This document shows, piece by piece, positions 7,530 through 16,718 of a stretch of DNA of 64,000 nucleotides. The position numbers and the translations under genes are program-made. Positions within the stretch are counted from its first letter, which is position 1. Each line of letters begins with the position of its first letter. The DNA is from Paenochrobactrum glaciei (GTDB taxonomy: Bacteria; Pseudomonadota; Alphaproteobacteria; Rhizobiales; Rhizobiaceae): the NCBI RefSeq assembly GCF_039522165.1, contig NZ_BAAADE010000001.1, forward strand, positions 806,001-870,000, in the 5' to 3' direction. The notes below the pieces were generated by a model. It searched no databases, was not told the DNA's origin, and was given only the letters and a program-made list of their open reading frames with translations.

Positions 7530-10144
7530 TTGCGCAGACGCAGCGCATTGGAAAGCACGAAGATGCTGGAAAGTGCCATCGCACCAGCCGCCAGCATTGG
7601 CGATAATAATGTGCCCCACAGCGGATAAAGCACACCGGCAGCAACCGGAATAAGCGCGATATTATAGGCAAATGCCCAGAACAGGTTTTCGCGAATATTG
7701 CGAATGGTGGCGCGTGATACGGCCAGCGCATTGATAACGCCGCGCAAATCACCCGACATCAACACAATATCAGCGCTTTCCATCGCCACATCCGTGCCGG
7801 TGCCCAAAGCAATCCCCACATCAGCAGCCGCCAATGCCGGTGCATCATTGATGCCATCACCGACAAAGACCAGCACTTCACCCTTAGACGACAGACGCTT
7901 TAAAGCATCCACTTTGCCACCCGGCAGCACTTCAGCCTCCACATGATCAATCGACAAGGAACGCGCAATCGCTTCTGCTGTGTGGCGGCTGTCACCGGTG
8001 ATCATCGCCACCTTCAAGCCCATCTGATGCAGCGCATCAATCGCTTGCTTCGTTGATGGCTTGAGCGGATCGGCAATCGACAGAATTGCAGCCAATTGGC
8101 CATCAACCGCTACATAAATCGACGAGCGCCCCTGAGAAGCCAGCTGATCGGCTACTTTTTCCAAAGGTGTGATGTCAATATTAAGCGCAGCCATATGGCG
8201 ACCGGCACCAACGGCCACCTGCTGACCATCGACATCTGCAACCAGTCCCATACCGGCGATGGCGTTAAAATTCTGCACATCCTTTAAGACAAGACCTTTA
8301 TCTTCTGCCGCTTGCACAACAGCTGCGGCAATCGGATGCTCCGAACGTGCCTCGACACTCGCTGCAAGGGTCAGGATTTTTGCCTCATCCTGTCCGGCAA
8401 CTGTTTCAAAATGAGCCAAAACAGGTTTGCCCAAGGTCAGTGTTCCGGTTTTATCAAAGGCAATCACGGATGCTTCGCGCAAACGTTGCAACGCATCACC
8501 CCGACGGAACAGCACACCCATTTCCGCTGCACGTCCAGTGCCGACCATAATTGATGTTGGCGTGGCAAGCCCCATCGCACATGGGCAGGCAATAATCAGC
8601 ACGGCAATGGCATTCACCAGTGCAAAGCCCAGACTTGGCGACTGGCCAAGGATCAGCCAGATCACAAAAGTGATAACAGCAGCAGCCATGACCGCGGGCA
8701 CGAACCAACGGGTAACTTTATCAACCATCGCCTGAATTGGCAACTTGTCGGCCTGCGCATCTTCCACCATGCGGATGATCTGCGCGATCACCATATCACT
8801 GCCAACTTTGGTTGCCTGATAGGTAAAAGAGCCGGATTTATTGATAGTGCCGCCAACCACTTCCGCGCCTATTTCTTTAACAACCGGCACCGGTTCACCG
8901 GTAATCATGGATTCATCAATATAAGAAGAACCCTCAATGACACTACCGTCAACAGGTACTTTTTCACCCGGCCTGACCTGCACATGGTCGCCCACGCGCA
9001 CATCTTCCAACGGCACATCAACCACCTTGTTATTACGCAAAACGCGTGCAGTTTTCGCCTGCAAATCAACCAGACGGCTGATAGCCGCACTGGTTCTGCC
9101 CTTGGCACGCGCTTCCAGATAACGACCAAGCAGGATCAGTGCGACAATGACGGCTGCGGCTTCAAAATAGACATTCACCGTGCCTTCAGGCAAAACGGAA
9201 GGCATAAAAGTAGCCACCGTTGAAAAGCCCCAGGCGGCCAGTGTACCAACCGCGACCAGCGAGTTCATGTCCGGTGCGGCTTTCAAAAGTGCAGGAATAC
9301 CAAGCTTGAAAAAACGCAAGCCTGGCCCGAACAGCACCAATGTTGTCAGCACAAACTGAAGATACCAGCTATTTTGCATGCCGATTGTGTGATCAATCAA
9401 CATATGCACGCCCGGGATCAGATGCGAACCCATTTCCATAATGAAGACCGGCAGGGTCAGCAGCACAGCAAGTAAGGTTTGACGCTGTAAGGTTTGCGCT
9501 TCTTTTTCGCGTTTTTGGGCGCGCATTTCGCCAGCAGATTGCTTGGCGGCAACATCGGCTTCACGTGCCTGATAGCCAGCTTTTGCCACAGCTTCAATCA
9601 GCTTGTTCGTGTTTACCCACGCGCCGTCAGCCATAATCTGCGCCCGCTCAGTGGCAAGGTTAACGCTGGCTGATGCAACGCCTTCAACAGCTTGCAAGGC
9701 ACGTTCAACATTGCCGACACAAGAAGCGCAGGTCATGCCTTCAATGTTTAAGTCAAACTTTTGCGATGCTGCGGTCGCTGCCGAAGCGGCAGCAGGTTTG
9801 ACTTCGAACTCACATGTTTGCGCACTAGCAGCCTTTTTAGAGCCGCAGCCGCAACCAGAGCTTTTCGGCGCTTCCACCGGCTTTTGTTCATCAATCAGCT
9901 CGGCTTTGTAACCTGCACCACCGATGATTTTGACCAAATCATCTGCTGTAATTTTGCTGTCACTCACCTCAATATGGGCGCGTTCCGTCATCAGATTAAC
10001 GGTTGCTTTTTCCACACCTTGAGTGCCTGTCAGTGCACGCTCCACACGCCCCACACAAGAGGCACAGGTCATGCCGTCTACATTGAAATTATACTTTGTT
10101 AACAAGGCATTGCCTGCTAACTGTCTGTCATTATTCTGGCTCAT
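7505..10144 (-). CDS. copA: Cu(+)-exporting P1B-type ATPase
   Basis: Inner membrane pump that exports Cu(I) using ATP, 879 residues. Two N-terminal heavy-metal domains each carry GMTCASC (C27/C30 and C139/C142). Between them is a small cysteine cluster, SSGCGCGSKK (C98, C100), that could bind more metal. The transport motif is IACPCAMG; the phosphorylation site is DKTGTLT; the hinge is GDGINDAPAL; a SEHPIA motif marks the P1B nucleotide domain. A CueR-type operator lies about 110 bases before the start. The final codons and stop form a hairpin. Confidence 0.96.
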   Translation of the reverse strand: MSQNNDRQLAGNALLTKYNFNVDGMTCASCVGRVERALTGTQGVEKATVNLMTERAHIEVSDSKITADDLVKIIGGAGYKAELIDEQKPVEAPKSSGCGCGSKKAASAQTCEFEVKPAAASAATAASQKFDLNIEGMTCASCVGNVERALQAVEGVASASVNLATERAQIMADGAWVNTNKLIEAVAKAGYQAREADVAAKQSAGEMRAQKREKEAQTLQRQTLLAVLLTLPVFIMEMGSHLIPGVHMLIDHTIGMQNSWYLQFVLTTLVLFGPGLRFFKLGIPALLKAAPDMNSLVAVGTLAAWGFSTVATFMPSVLPEGTVNVYFEAAAVIVALILLGRYLEARAKGRTSAAISRLVDLQAKTARVLRNNKVVDVPLEDVRVGDHVQVRPGEKVPVDGSVIEGSSYIDESMITGEPVPVVKEIGAEVVGGTINKSGSFTYQATKVGSDMVIAQIIRMVEDAQADKLPIQAMVDKVTRWFVPAVMAAAVITFVIWLILGQSPSLGFALVNAIAVLIIACPCAMGLATPTSIMVGTGRAAEMGVLFRRGDALQRLREASVIAFDKTGTLTLGKPVLAHFETVAGQDEAKILTLAASVEARSEHPIAAAVVQAAEDKGLVLKDVQNFNAIAGMGLVADVDGQQVAVGAGRHMAALNIDITPLEKVADQLASQGRSSIYVAVDGQLAAILSIADPLKPSTKQAIDALHQMGLKVAMITGDSRHTAEAIARSLSIDHVEAEVLPGGKVDALKRLSSKGEVLVFVGDGINDAPALAAADVGIALGTGTDVAMESADIVLMSGDLRGVINALAVSRATIRNIRENLFWAFAYNIALIPVAAGVLYPLWGTLLSPMLAAGAMALSSIFVLSNALRLRKVKPALQV

Positions 10145-10250
10145 AGGACATCCCCTGCCACATCATTGTGCCTATGCAATTAACGCTTTCAAGCACAATC
10201 GTGATTATCAAAAGCAACCGCATAAGCAGTTCATCATGGCGTTTAAATTA

Positions 10251-10275
10251 ATCCTTCCCATCATTGGAAGGTCAA
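10251..10275 (-). promoter_or_regulatory. CueR-type operator and promoter of copA
   Basis: On the minus strand TTGACC (-35) is followed by the dyad CCTTCC-N7-GGAAGG within a roughly 19-base spacer before an AT-rich -10 region. The dyad inside an over-long spacer is the classic MerR/CueR promoter layout. This supports copper induction of copA by the neighbouring CueR. Confidence 0.8.
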
Positions 10276-10385
10276 GAGCTTTTTTGAAGAAAAATTACGG
10301 GCGCATTTCTGAAGCATTTTGATGCTTTGACCACGGGCTTGACCAATCTGATTTTAAATTCTACTCATGAGGGCAGCAAATATTC

Positions 10386-10468
10386 GTTGGGGTGTCGAAG
10401 GACTGAGAGGCGTGACAAACGCTAACCCATTGAACCTGATCCGGGTAATACCTGCGTAGGGAACGGAA
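10386..10468 (+). promoter_or_regulatory. TPP riboswitch (thi box)
   Basis: Thiamin pyrophosphate aptamer before the thi operon. The conserved strings are GGGGTG, CTGAGA, then ACCCATTGAACCTGATCCGG, GTAATACCTGCGTAGGGAA. Downstream, TCTGAACA (10504-10511) is fully complementary to TGTTCAGA (10574-10581), which abuts the thiD ribosome site AGAAGAG. This long-range helix could serve in a translational switch. No U-run terminator is evident before thiD. Confidence 0.95.
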
Positions 10469-10594
10469 TTTGGCGCGTCACGTACGGGCGTAATGGAAAT
10501 TGGTCTGAACAACAGGCAAATTTTCTAATAGAAGCAAAATACAAGCTTCAGCCAGTCATGATGTTTCACTTTCTGTTCAGAGAAGAGAAACGAC

Positions 10595-11452
10595 ATGACG
10601 AGACGGTTAGATACATCTTCCACTATCAGTTCAGTTCCGATCTGCGTGACCATTGCTGGCTCTGACAGCAGCGGCGGCGCCGGTATTCAGGCCGATTTGA
10701 AAGCCTTTTCCGCGCTTAAAACCTATGGCGCCAGTGTCATCACTGCGATCACCGCGCAAAACACCTGCGGTGTCAGCGATGTGATGGATATGACACCAAC
10801 AATCATTCGCGGTCAGATGGATGCAGTCTTTAGCGATCTGAAAGTCGATGCGGTAAAAATCGGCATGCTCTCGCAACCCGAAACCATTGAAACCGTGATG
10901 GAAGGGTTGAAACACTTCCAAGGGCCGGTCGTGCTTGATCCGGTGATGGTAGCCAAATCCGGCAATCGCCTGCTCAGCGAAACCGCCATTGATGTATTGC
11001 GTCAAAAACTGATCCCGCTGGCAACGCTGATAACGCCGAACCGTCCCGAAGCTGCCTGTCTGCTGGATATGGATGAAGCGCAAAGCGATGAGGAAGCCGA
11101 AGCACAAGGCCGCGCACTGCTTTGCTTAGGTGCTAAAGCAGTTTTGATGAAAGGCGGCCATGCGGAAGGTGAGGTTTGCACCGATCTCCTCATCACACCA
11201 GATCAGCCGACATTTGCCATTTCTGCCCCGCGCATCCACACTAAAAACACCCATGGCACCGGCTGCACATTATCGGCGGCACTCGCGGCAAAGCTTGGAT
11301 ACGGGCTAGATTTAGCTCAGGCTTTTCAGGAGGCGCATGATTATCTGCATCAGGCAATTTTGGCCGCCGATCAGTTAAAGATCGGCAGCGGTCACGGGCC
11401 CGTCCATCACTTTTATGATTTGTGGGCTAATTCTGCACAGGTAGCGCCATGA
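10595..11452 (+). CDS. thiD: Hydroxymethylpyrimidine/phosphomethylpyrimidine kinase
   Basis: Phosphorylates HMP and HMP-phosphate to HMP-PP for thiamin synthesis; 285 residues, ribokinase-like fold. Visible motifs are TIAGSDSSGGAGIQADLK near the N-terminus, the VLDPVMVAKSG substrate region and the C-terminal HGTGCTLSAA anion hole with catalytic Asp/Cys region. The N-terminal 15 or so residues (Thr/Ser rich) exceed the usual start, but the ATG at 10595 has AGAAGAG upstream. First gene of the operon after the TPP riboswitch; it overlaps thiO by four bases. Confidence 0.95.
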   Translation: MTRRLDTSSTISSVPICVTIAGSDSSGGAGIQADLKAFSALKTYGASVITAITAQNTCGVSDVMDMTPTIIRGQMDAVFSDLKVDAVKIGMLSQPETIETVMEGLKHFQGPVVLDPVMVAKSGNRLLSETAIDVLRQKLIPLATLITPNRPEAACLLDMDEAQSDEEAEAQGRALLCLGAKAVLMKGGHAEGEVCTDLLITPDQPTFAISAPRIHTKNTHGTGCTLSAALAAKLGYGLDLAQAFQEAHDYLHQAILAADQLKIGSGHGPVHHFYDLWANSAQVAP

Positions 11453-12441
11453 AAATCACCATAATCGGCGCCGGAGTGGCAGGGCTAACAGTTGCCGCTG
11501 AACTCAATACCCAAGGCCATGATGTGCAAGTGATTGCACGCAGTGAGCGCATTGGCGAAGATGCCTGCTCATGGTTTGCCGGTGGTATGCTGGCGCCATG
11601 GTGTGAGGGCGAAAGTGCACCCGAACAAATCGTACGCTTTGGCCAGCAAGCGCTCAACTGGTGGGAAAACCATGTCAGCGGCGTTGAGCGACGCGGCACA
11701 TTGGTGCTTTCTCACACCCGCGATGCCAGCGAATTACGCCGTTTTTCGCGCCGCACCAGCCATCATGAATTAATCGAAGCATCTCGCATTGAAGAACTCG
11801 AGCCTGATCTTGGCAATCGCTTTAACCAAGGTCTGTTTTTCGAGCATGAAGGCCACCTCAACCCGCGCCGCGCCTTACCGGAACTGGCCGAAAATTTGCG
11901 TCAAAAGGGTGTGCGCTTTCAGCTTGGAACCGATGCAGACACCATTAAAATCGACAGTGATCTGACCATTGATTGTCGCGGACTTCGGGCGCAGGACGAT
12001 TTAAATGATCTGCGCGGTGTCAAAGGCGAAATGCTGATGATCCGCTCTCGTGACATTAACCTCACCCGCCCCGTGCGGCTGCTGCATCCGCGCATTCCGC
12101 TCTATATCGTGCCGCGTGGGGATGGTGTGCATATGGTGGGTGCAACGATGCTGGAAACAGAAGCCAGCCCCCATATCAGCGTGCGCTCCACCTTGGAACT
12201 TTTGGGCGCGGCCTATGCGCTGCACCCCGCATTCGCTGAAAGTGAAGTGCTGGAAACCGGCGTCGATGCCCGCCCTGCCTTTAACGACAATTTGCCCAAA
12301 ATACGCCGCCAAGGCACCAAGCTTTATGTCAACGGCTTTTACCGGCACGGATTTTTGATGTCGCCAAGCTTAGCAAAAATGGTGCGTGAAGCGGTGGAAA
12401 ATCCGCAAAACATGCCTGAGCTCATGGAGTGCTCCTCATGA
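11449..12441 (+). CDS. thiO: Glycine oxidase, FAD-dependent
   Basis: Oxidises glycine to the dehydroglycine used by ThiG to make the thiazole ring. The 330-residue DAO-family protein begins with the FAD motif IIGAGVAGLTVAAEL and has the C-terminal FAD contact NGFYRHGFLMSP. The ATGA overlap with thiD indicates translational coupling. Presence of thiO rather than thiH means an oxygen-dependent thiazole route. Confidence 0.92.
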   Translation: MKITIIGAGVAGLTVAAELNTQGHDVQVIARSERIGEDACSWFAGGMLAPWCEGESAPEQIVRFGQQALNWWENHVSGVERRGTLVLSHTRDASELRRFSRRTSHHELIEASRIEELEPDLGNRFNQGLFFEHEGHLNPRRALPELAENLRQKGVRFQLGTDADTIKIDSDLTIDCRGLRAQDDLNDLRGVKGEMLMIRSRDINLTRPVRLLHPRIPLYIVPRGDGVHMVGATMLETEASPHISVRSTLELLGAAYALHPAFAESEVLETGVDARPAFNDNLPKIRRQGTKLYVNGFYRHGFLMSPSLAKMVREAVENPQNMPELMECSS

Positions 12442-12635
12442 ATATTTCTCTGAACGGCCAAATCCACCAGACCAGCGCCAGCAACTTAAACGAATTACTC
12501 GCTGAGATTGATTTGAGCGATGCAGTGGTAGCGACCGCTCTCAATGGCGAATTTGTCAGCGCTGACATGCGTGAGAAAACACCACTTTCTGCCGGTGACC
12601 AGATTGAAGTTCTGGCACCGATGCAAGGAGGGTGA
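12438..12635 (+). CDS. thiS: Sulfur carrier protein
   Basis: Ubiquitin-like carrier of 65 residues whose C-terminal Gly-Gly (APMQGG) is adenylated by ThiF and converted to a thiocarboxylate that gives sulfur to the thiazole. The start MNISLNG at 12438 overlaps the thiO stop as ATGA and is preferred over the upstream in-frame ATG at 12429. Confidence 0.93.
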   Translation: MNISLNGQIHQTSASNLNELLAEIDLSDAVVATALNGEFVSADMREKTPLSAGDQIEVLAPMQGG

Positions 12636-12636
12636 C

Positions 12637-13407
12637 ATGCTCAAACTCTATGACAAAACAGTCACCAGCCGTTTGCTATTGGGCACTGCCCTTTATCCTT
12701 CGCCTGCCATTTTAGGCGAAGCGGTCAAGGCATCGGGCACAGATATTGTCACTGTATCCCTACGCCGTGAAAGCGGGTTTGAGCGTGCGGGACAAAGTTT
12801 CTGGTCATTGATCAAAGAACTGGGCGTGCATGTTTTGCCCAATACCGCCGGATGCCATACAGCCCGCGAAGCCGTTACCACCGCTCAAATGGCACGCGAG
12901 ATTTTTGGCACATCATGGATCAAACTGGAAGTGATCGGCGAGCAGGACACATTGCAGCCGGATCCGTTCGGGCTGGTGGAAGCCGCGCGCATTCTGGTCA
13001 ATGAAGGTTTTGAAGTTTTCCCTTATATGAACGACGATCTGGTCGTTGCCGAAAAGCTGCTGCAAGCCGGATGCAAAGTGCTGATGCCGTGGGGCGCACC
13101 GATTGGCTCGGGACGCGGCCTCAACAACCCCTATGCTTTAAAAACCTTGCGGGCACATTTCCCCGACATTCCGCTGATTGTTGATGCCGGTATCGGCGTT
13201 CCTTCCCATGCTGCACAGGCAATGGAACTGGGTTATGACGCGGTGCTTCTCAACACAGCCGTGGCCAAGGCCGGTGATCCGGTTCGCATGGCCAAAAGCT
13301 TTGCGCTTGCCGTTGAAGCGGGACATCTGGCGGTAGAAGCCGATCCGATTGAACCGCGCGACATGGCAGCTCCTTCCACACCTTTGATGGGAAAGGCATT
13401 TTTCTAA
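12637..13407 (+). CDS. thiG: Thiazole synthase
   Basis: Forms the thiazole phosphate from DXP, dehydroglycine and ThiS thiocarboxylate. I take the ATG at 12637 (MLKLYDKTV), one base after the thiS stop and with AAGGAGG at 12625-12631; this gives 256 residues, the usual length. The Schiff-base Lys lies in SWIKLEVIG, followed by LQPDP. The phosphate-binding end shows DAGIGVPSHA and LLNTAVAKAGDP. Confidence 0.95.
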   Translation: MLKLYDKTVTSRLLLGTALYPSPAILGEAVKASGTDIVTVSLRRESGFERAGQSFWSLIKELGVHVLPNTAGCHTAREAVTTAQMAREIFGTSWIKLEVIGEQDTLQPDPFGLVEAARILVNEGFEVFPYMNDDLVVAEKLLQAGCKVLMPWGAPIGSGRGLNNPYALKTLRAHFPDIPLIVDAGIGVPSHAAQAMELGYDAVLLNTAVAKAGDPVRMAKSFALAVEAGHLAVEADPIEPRDMAAPSTPLMGKAFF

Positions 13408-13408
13408 A

Positions 13409-14017
13409 ATGGCACTTCATCCTTTTTATCCGATTTTCGACAGCGCTCAATGGTTGGAACGTCTGGTGCCGCTTGGCATTAAACTGGTGCAATTGCGCGT
13501 CAAAGATAAAACTTTACCTGAATTGCGCACAGAAATCCGTGCTGCCAAAACCATTTGTGATGCGCATCAATGCCAGCTCATCGTCAATGATTATTGGCAG
13601 CTCGCCATTGATGAAGGTTGCGATTACATCCATCTCGGTCAGGAGGATCTGGATGAGGCTGATATTGCCGCCATCCGCGCAGCCAATCTCAAACTTGGCG
13701 TCAGCACCCATAATGAAAAAGAGCTGGAACGCGCATTAGCGCTTAAACCTGATTATGTCGCACTTGGCCCCGTCTATCCGACGATTTTGAAAAAGATGAT
13801 CTGGGAGCCGCAAGGCTTGGAACGTGTCCGTATCTGGAAAGATAAAGTGGCAGACATGCCGCTTGTCGGCATTGGTGGCATCAGCCTTGATCGCGCTACC
13901 GGTGTTTTTGAACATGGTGCAGATATTGTTGCGGCAGTGACTGATATCACGCTCAATGCCAGCCCTGAACAACGCGTGCAGGAATGGCTGAAACTGACGG
14001 AAGCTTATGTAAAATGA
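13409..14017 (+). CDS. thiE: Thiamin phosphate synthase
   Basis: Joins HMP-PP and thiazole phosphate to thiamin phosphate; 202 residues, TIM barrel. Visible motifs are VQLRVKDK, IVNDYWQLA, YIHLGQEDL, STHNEKEL, ALGPVYPT and GIGGIS. It begins one base after thiG and its stop overlaps the thiF start as ATGA. Confidence 0.94.
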   Translation: MALHPFYPIFDSAQWLERLVPLGIKLVQLRVKDKTLPELRTEIRAAKTICDAHQCQLIVNDYWQLAIDEGCDYIHLGQEDLDEADIAAIRAANLKLGVSTHNEKELERALALKPDYVALGPVYPTILKKMIWEPQGLERVRIWKDKVADMPLVGIGGISLDRATGVFEHGADIVAAVTDITLNASPEQRVQEWLKLTEAYVK

Positions 14018-15024
14018 GCCGCTACGCCAGACAGATCATTGTGGAAGAGATGGGCATCGAGCGCCAAAAGCGCTTGGAAAATGCACATGTTCTCATCATT
14101 GGTGCGGGCGGCCTTGGCTGTCCGGCACTCAATTATCTGGTCGGCGCCGGCGTTGGCCATATCACGCTTGTGGATGATGATATTATCGAACGCAGCAATC
14201 TGCATCGCCAGCCGCTTTATGGCGAAAAGGATTTAGGTCGCAAGAAAGCCGAAGCCGCCCGCGATCGTCTGCATGATCTTAACCCGGAGGTGACAGTGAC
14301 GGCGAAAACCACGCGCCTCACCCCCGCCAATGTGGATGTGCTGTTGCAAGACGCCGATATCGCGCTTGATTGCGCCGATAGTTATGCGGTGACCTATATC
14401 CTGTCTGATGCCTGTAAACGGCTGGAAAAACCGCTGATCTCGGCTTCTGCCTTAGGATTAAGCGGCTATGTCGGCGGCTATTGCGGCACGGCTGAAAATG
14501 GTGCGCCATCGGTGCGCGCACTCTTTCCTGATCTGCCGAAAAACCTTGCCACCTGCGCCAGCGCCGGTGTGCTGGGGCCACTGGTCGGAACACTCGGCAC
14601 CATTCAGGCGCAAATGGCCATTGCAGCGCTCACAGATATGTCGCCCTCGCCTTTGGGGCAGATGGTGACGGTCAATTTAAGCCAATATGGTTTCCGCAGC
14701 TTTCGCTTTGACAAAGCACCGGAGCCCAAAGAAGTTCCCTTTGCCTTTATCGCGCCGGAACAGCTTTTGCCCGATGATGTGCTGATTGAACTACGCGATA
14801 CAACCGAAACACCGCAAAACCTGCGTGATGATGCTTTGCGTTATTCAACACAGGATCTCTTAGAAAACCGCGTTGATCTTGCCACTGATAAACGTGTTGC
14901 TTTGTGCTGCCGCTCCGGCCTTCGGGCATGGCGTGCAGCCAGTGCCTTACGACAAGTCTTTTCCGGCCACATCGTTCTTGTTGCTGCCGGAGATAGTTCA
15001 CCTCCATCCCCTTCAGTTCAATAA
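14014..15024 (+). CDS. thiF: ThiF/MoeB-type adenylyltransferase fused to a rhodanese-like domain
   Basis: E1-like enzyme expected to adenylate the ThiS C-terminus. The start at 14014 (MSRYARQIIV) overlaps the thiE stop; 336 residues. The nucleotide motif is GAGGLGCPALN (30-40), and the conserved E1 Cys lies in ATCASAGVLGP. The region that normally holds a zinc CxxC reads APSVRALF, so that cysteine pair is absent. Residues about 250-330 form a rhodanese-like tail with CCRSGLRAWRAA (C298/C299) as active loop, suggesting in-cis sulfur transfer to ThiS. Not MoeB, because the thi operon context is strong. Confidence 0.88.
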   Translation: MSRYARQIIVEEMGIERQKRLENAHVLIIGAGGLGCPALNYLVGAGVGHITLVDDDIIERSNLHRQPLYGEKDLGRKKAEAARDRLHDLNPEVTVTAKTTRLTPANVDVLLQDADIALDCADSYAVTYILSDACKRLEKPLISASALGLSGYVGGYCGTAENGAPSVRALFPDLPKNLATCASAGVLGPLVGTLGTIQAQMAIAALTDMSPSPLGQMVTVNLSQYGFRSFRFDKAPEPKEVPFAFIAPEQLLPDDVLIELRDTTETPQNLRDDALRYSTQDLLENRVDLATDKRVALCCRSGLRAWRAASALRQVFSGHIVLVAAGDSSPPSPSVQ

Positions 15025-15036
15025 CGGAGAGATAGA

Positions 15037-16008
15037 ATGTTCCGCAAATTTGGCTTTGCCGCGCTTTTGAGCGCCACAGTTCTGCACGCCCCTATGATGG
15101 CTTCAACCGCCTTGGCAAATGATAAATTATCCCTCATTCTCGACTGGTATGTGAACCCCGATCACGGCCCGATTATTGTCGCTGACAAGCTTGGTTTTTT
15201 CAAAGATAACGGCCTTGATGTGGAAATCATTGCACCAGCCGATGCAGCCACCCCATCGCGGCAAGTGGCAGCAAAACAGGCCGATCTCGCTGTTTCCTAT
15301 CAGCAGCAATTGCATTTGGATGTGCATGAAGGCCTGCCGCTTATTCGTGTCGGCACGCTTGTGGACACACCACTCAATTGCTTAGCAGTGCGCGATGATG
15401 GCTCAGTTAATGAGATCACTGATCTGAAGGGCAAGAAAATCGGCTTCTCGGTTGCAGGCGTTGAAGAAGCGGTAATGAGCACCATTTTGAGCCGTCACGG
15501 CATGAGCAAAGATGATGTTGAAATGATCAATGTCAATTTCTCGCTCTCTCCTGCCTTAATGTCAAAACAGGTGGATGCAGTGATTGGTGCCTATCGTAAT
15601 GTCGAGTTGAACCAGATGGATATTGAAGGCGTGAAAGGCAAATGTTTCTTCGTCGAAGAACAGGGTGTGCCAGCCTATGACGAGCTGATCTATGTCGCCA
15701 ATGCAAGTGATTATGATGCCGATAAAATCAGCCGCTTTTTAACTGCTGTCGAAAAGGCTGCCAATTATATCATCAATCACCCGGAACAGGCTTATGAAAC
15801 CTATGTTTCTTATAGTCCTGAACTGAAAGACGAGCTGAACAAGCGCGCTTGGAAAGACACTTATCCGCGCTTTGCCCGCACGCCTGCCGCTTTTGATTAT
15901 GGCCGCTACAAGCGTCAGGAAGTCTTTCTTTTTGAGCACAAACTTGTGCCGGAAATCTTTGGCGTCGAGAAATTTGCTGTCGATGTGAATGCGGAAAGGA
16001 ACCAGTAA
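15037..16008 (+). CDS. thiY: HMP/thiamin-precursor ABC transporter, periplasmic binding protein
   Basis: NMT1/ThiY-family solute binding protein of 323 residues with a signal peptide ending about residue 27 (TALA). Mature protein begins NDKLSLILDWYVNPDHGP, a form typical of pyrimidine-precursor binders, and contains TPSRQVAAKQADLAVSY. An intact GGAGAG site precedes the ATG. It overlaps tenA by one base (TAATG) and works with the permease thiX; no ATPase gene follows. Confidence 0.88.
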   Translation: MFRKFGFAALLSATVLHAPMMASTALANDKLSLILDWYVNPDHGPIIVADKLGFFKDNGLDVEIIAPADAATPSRQVAAKQADLAVSYQQQLHLDVHEGLPLIRVGTLVDTPLNCLAVRDDGSVNEITDLKGKKIGFSVAGVEEAVMSTILSRHGMSKDDVEMINVNFSLSPALMSKQVDAVIGAYRNVELNQMDIEGVKGKCFFVEEQGVPAYDELIYVANASDYDADKISRFLTAVEKAANYIINHPEQAYETYVSYSPELKDELNKRAWKDTYPRFARTPAAFDYGRYKRQEVFLFEHKLVPEIFGVEKFAVDVNAERNQ

Positions 16009-16715
16009 TGTTGAAATCCCACAATCTGCCAAAGCCGGATTATTCCTCCAAAACTTTTAGCGCTTTGCGTGAGGCGGCAAGCCAGGAATGGAATGACTAT
16101 ATCGACCACGCTTTTGTGCGCGGCATGGCTGACGGCACTTTGCCAAAGGCATCTTTTCTGCATTATCTGGTGCAGGATTATGTATTCCTGCGCCATTTTT
16201 CCCGCGCATGGGCGCTGGGTGTAGTAAAATCCACCAGTCTGCAGGAGATGAAACACTCAGCTGCAACCGTCAACGGCCTTATCCATGTGGAAATGCCTCT
16301 GCATATCAAGATTTGCGCCCGCGAAGGCATCAGCGAAGAAGAACTGTTCAACGCTGAAGAAGAAGCGGCTAACCTTGCCTATACCCGCTTTGTGCTGGAT
16401 GCCGGACAATCAGGTGATTTCCTTGATCTATTGGTAGCGCTTCTGCCATGCGTCTTAGGCTACGGCGAAATCGGCCTGAGACTGGCCGCAACACAGGCAG
16501 ACGATACCCCTTATCAGGAGTGGATCGACACTTATGCAGGCGAAGAGTTTCAAGCGCTTTGCCAGCTGGGTGGAGATTTGCTGGAACACGCCGTTGCCAA
16601 CCGACTAGGTGACAATTTTGAAGCCAGCCCGCGCTGGCCGCAGCTTTGTCGTATTTTTGCCACCGCCACCAAATTGGAAGCCGGCTTCTGGCAAATGGGC
16701 CTGAAAGGTCAATAA
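16008..16715 (+). CDS. tenA: Aminopyrimidine aminohydrolase (thiaminase II/TenA family)
   Basis: Salvages thiamin breakdown products by hydrolysing aminopyrimidines to HMP. The 235-residue helical protein has the family strings FVRGMADGTLP, FLHYLVQDYVFL, and the catalytic Cys in LLPCVLGYGEIG, with a conserved Glu near the C-terminus (KLEAGFWQMG). Translationally coupled to thiY by TAATG. Its presence beside an HMP transporter supports base salvage. Confidence 0.92.
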   Translation: MLKSHNLPKPDYSSKTFSALREAASQEWNDYIDHAFVRGMADGTLPKASFLHYLVQDYVFLRHFSRAWALGVVKSTSLQEMKHSAATVNGLIHVEMPLHIKICAREGISEEELFNAEEEAANLAYTRFVLDAGQSGDFLDLLVALLPCVLGYGEIGLRLAATQADDTPYQEWIDTYAGEEFQALCQLGGDLLEHAVANRLGDNFEASPRWPQLCRIFATATKLEAGFWQMGLKGQ

Positions 16716-16718
16716 TAT

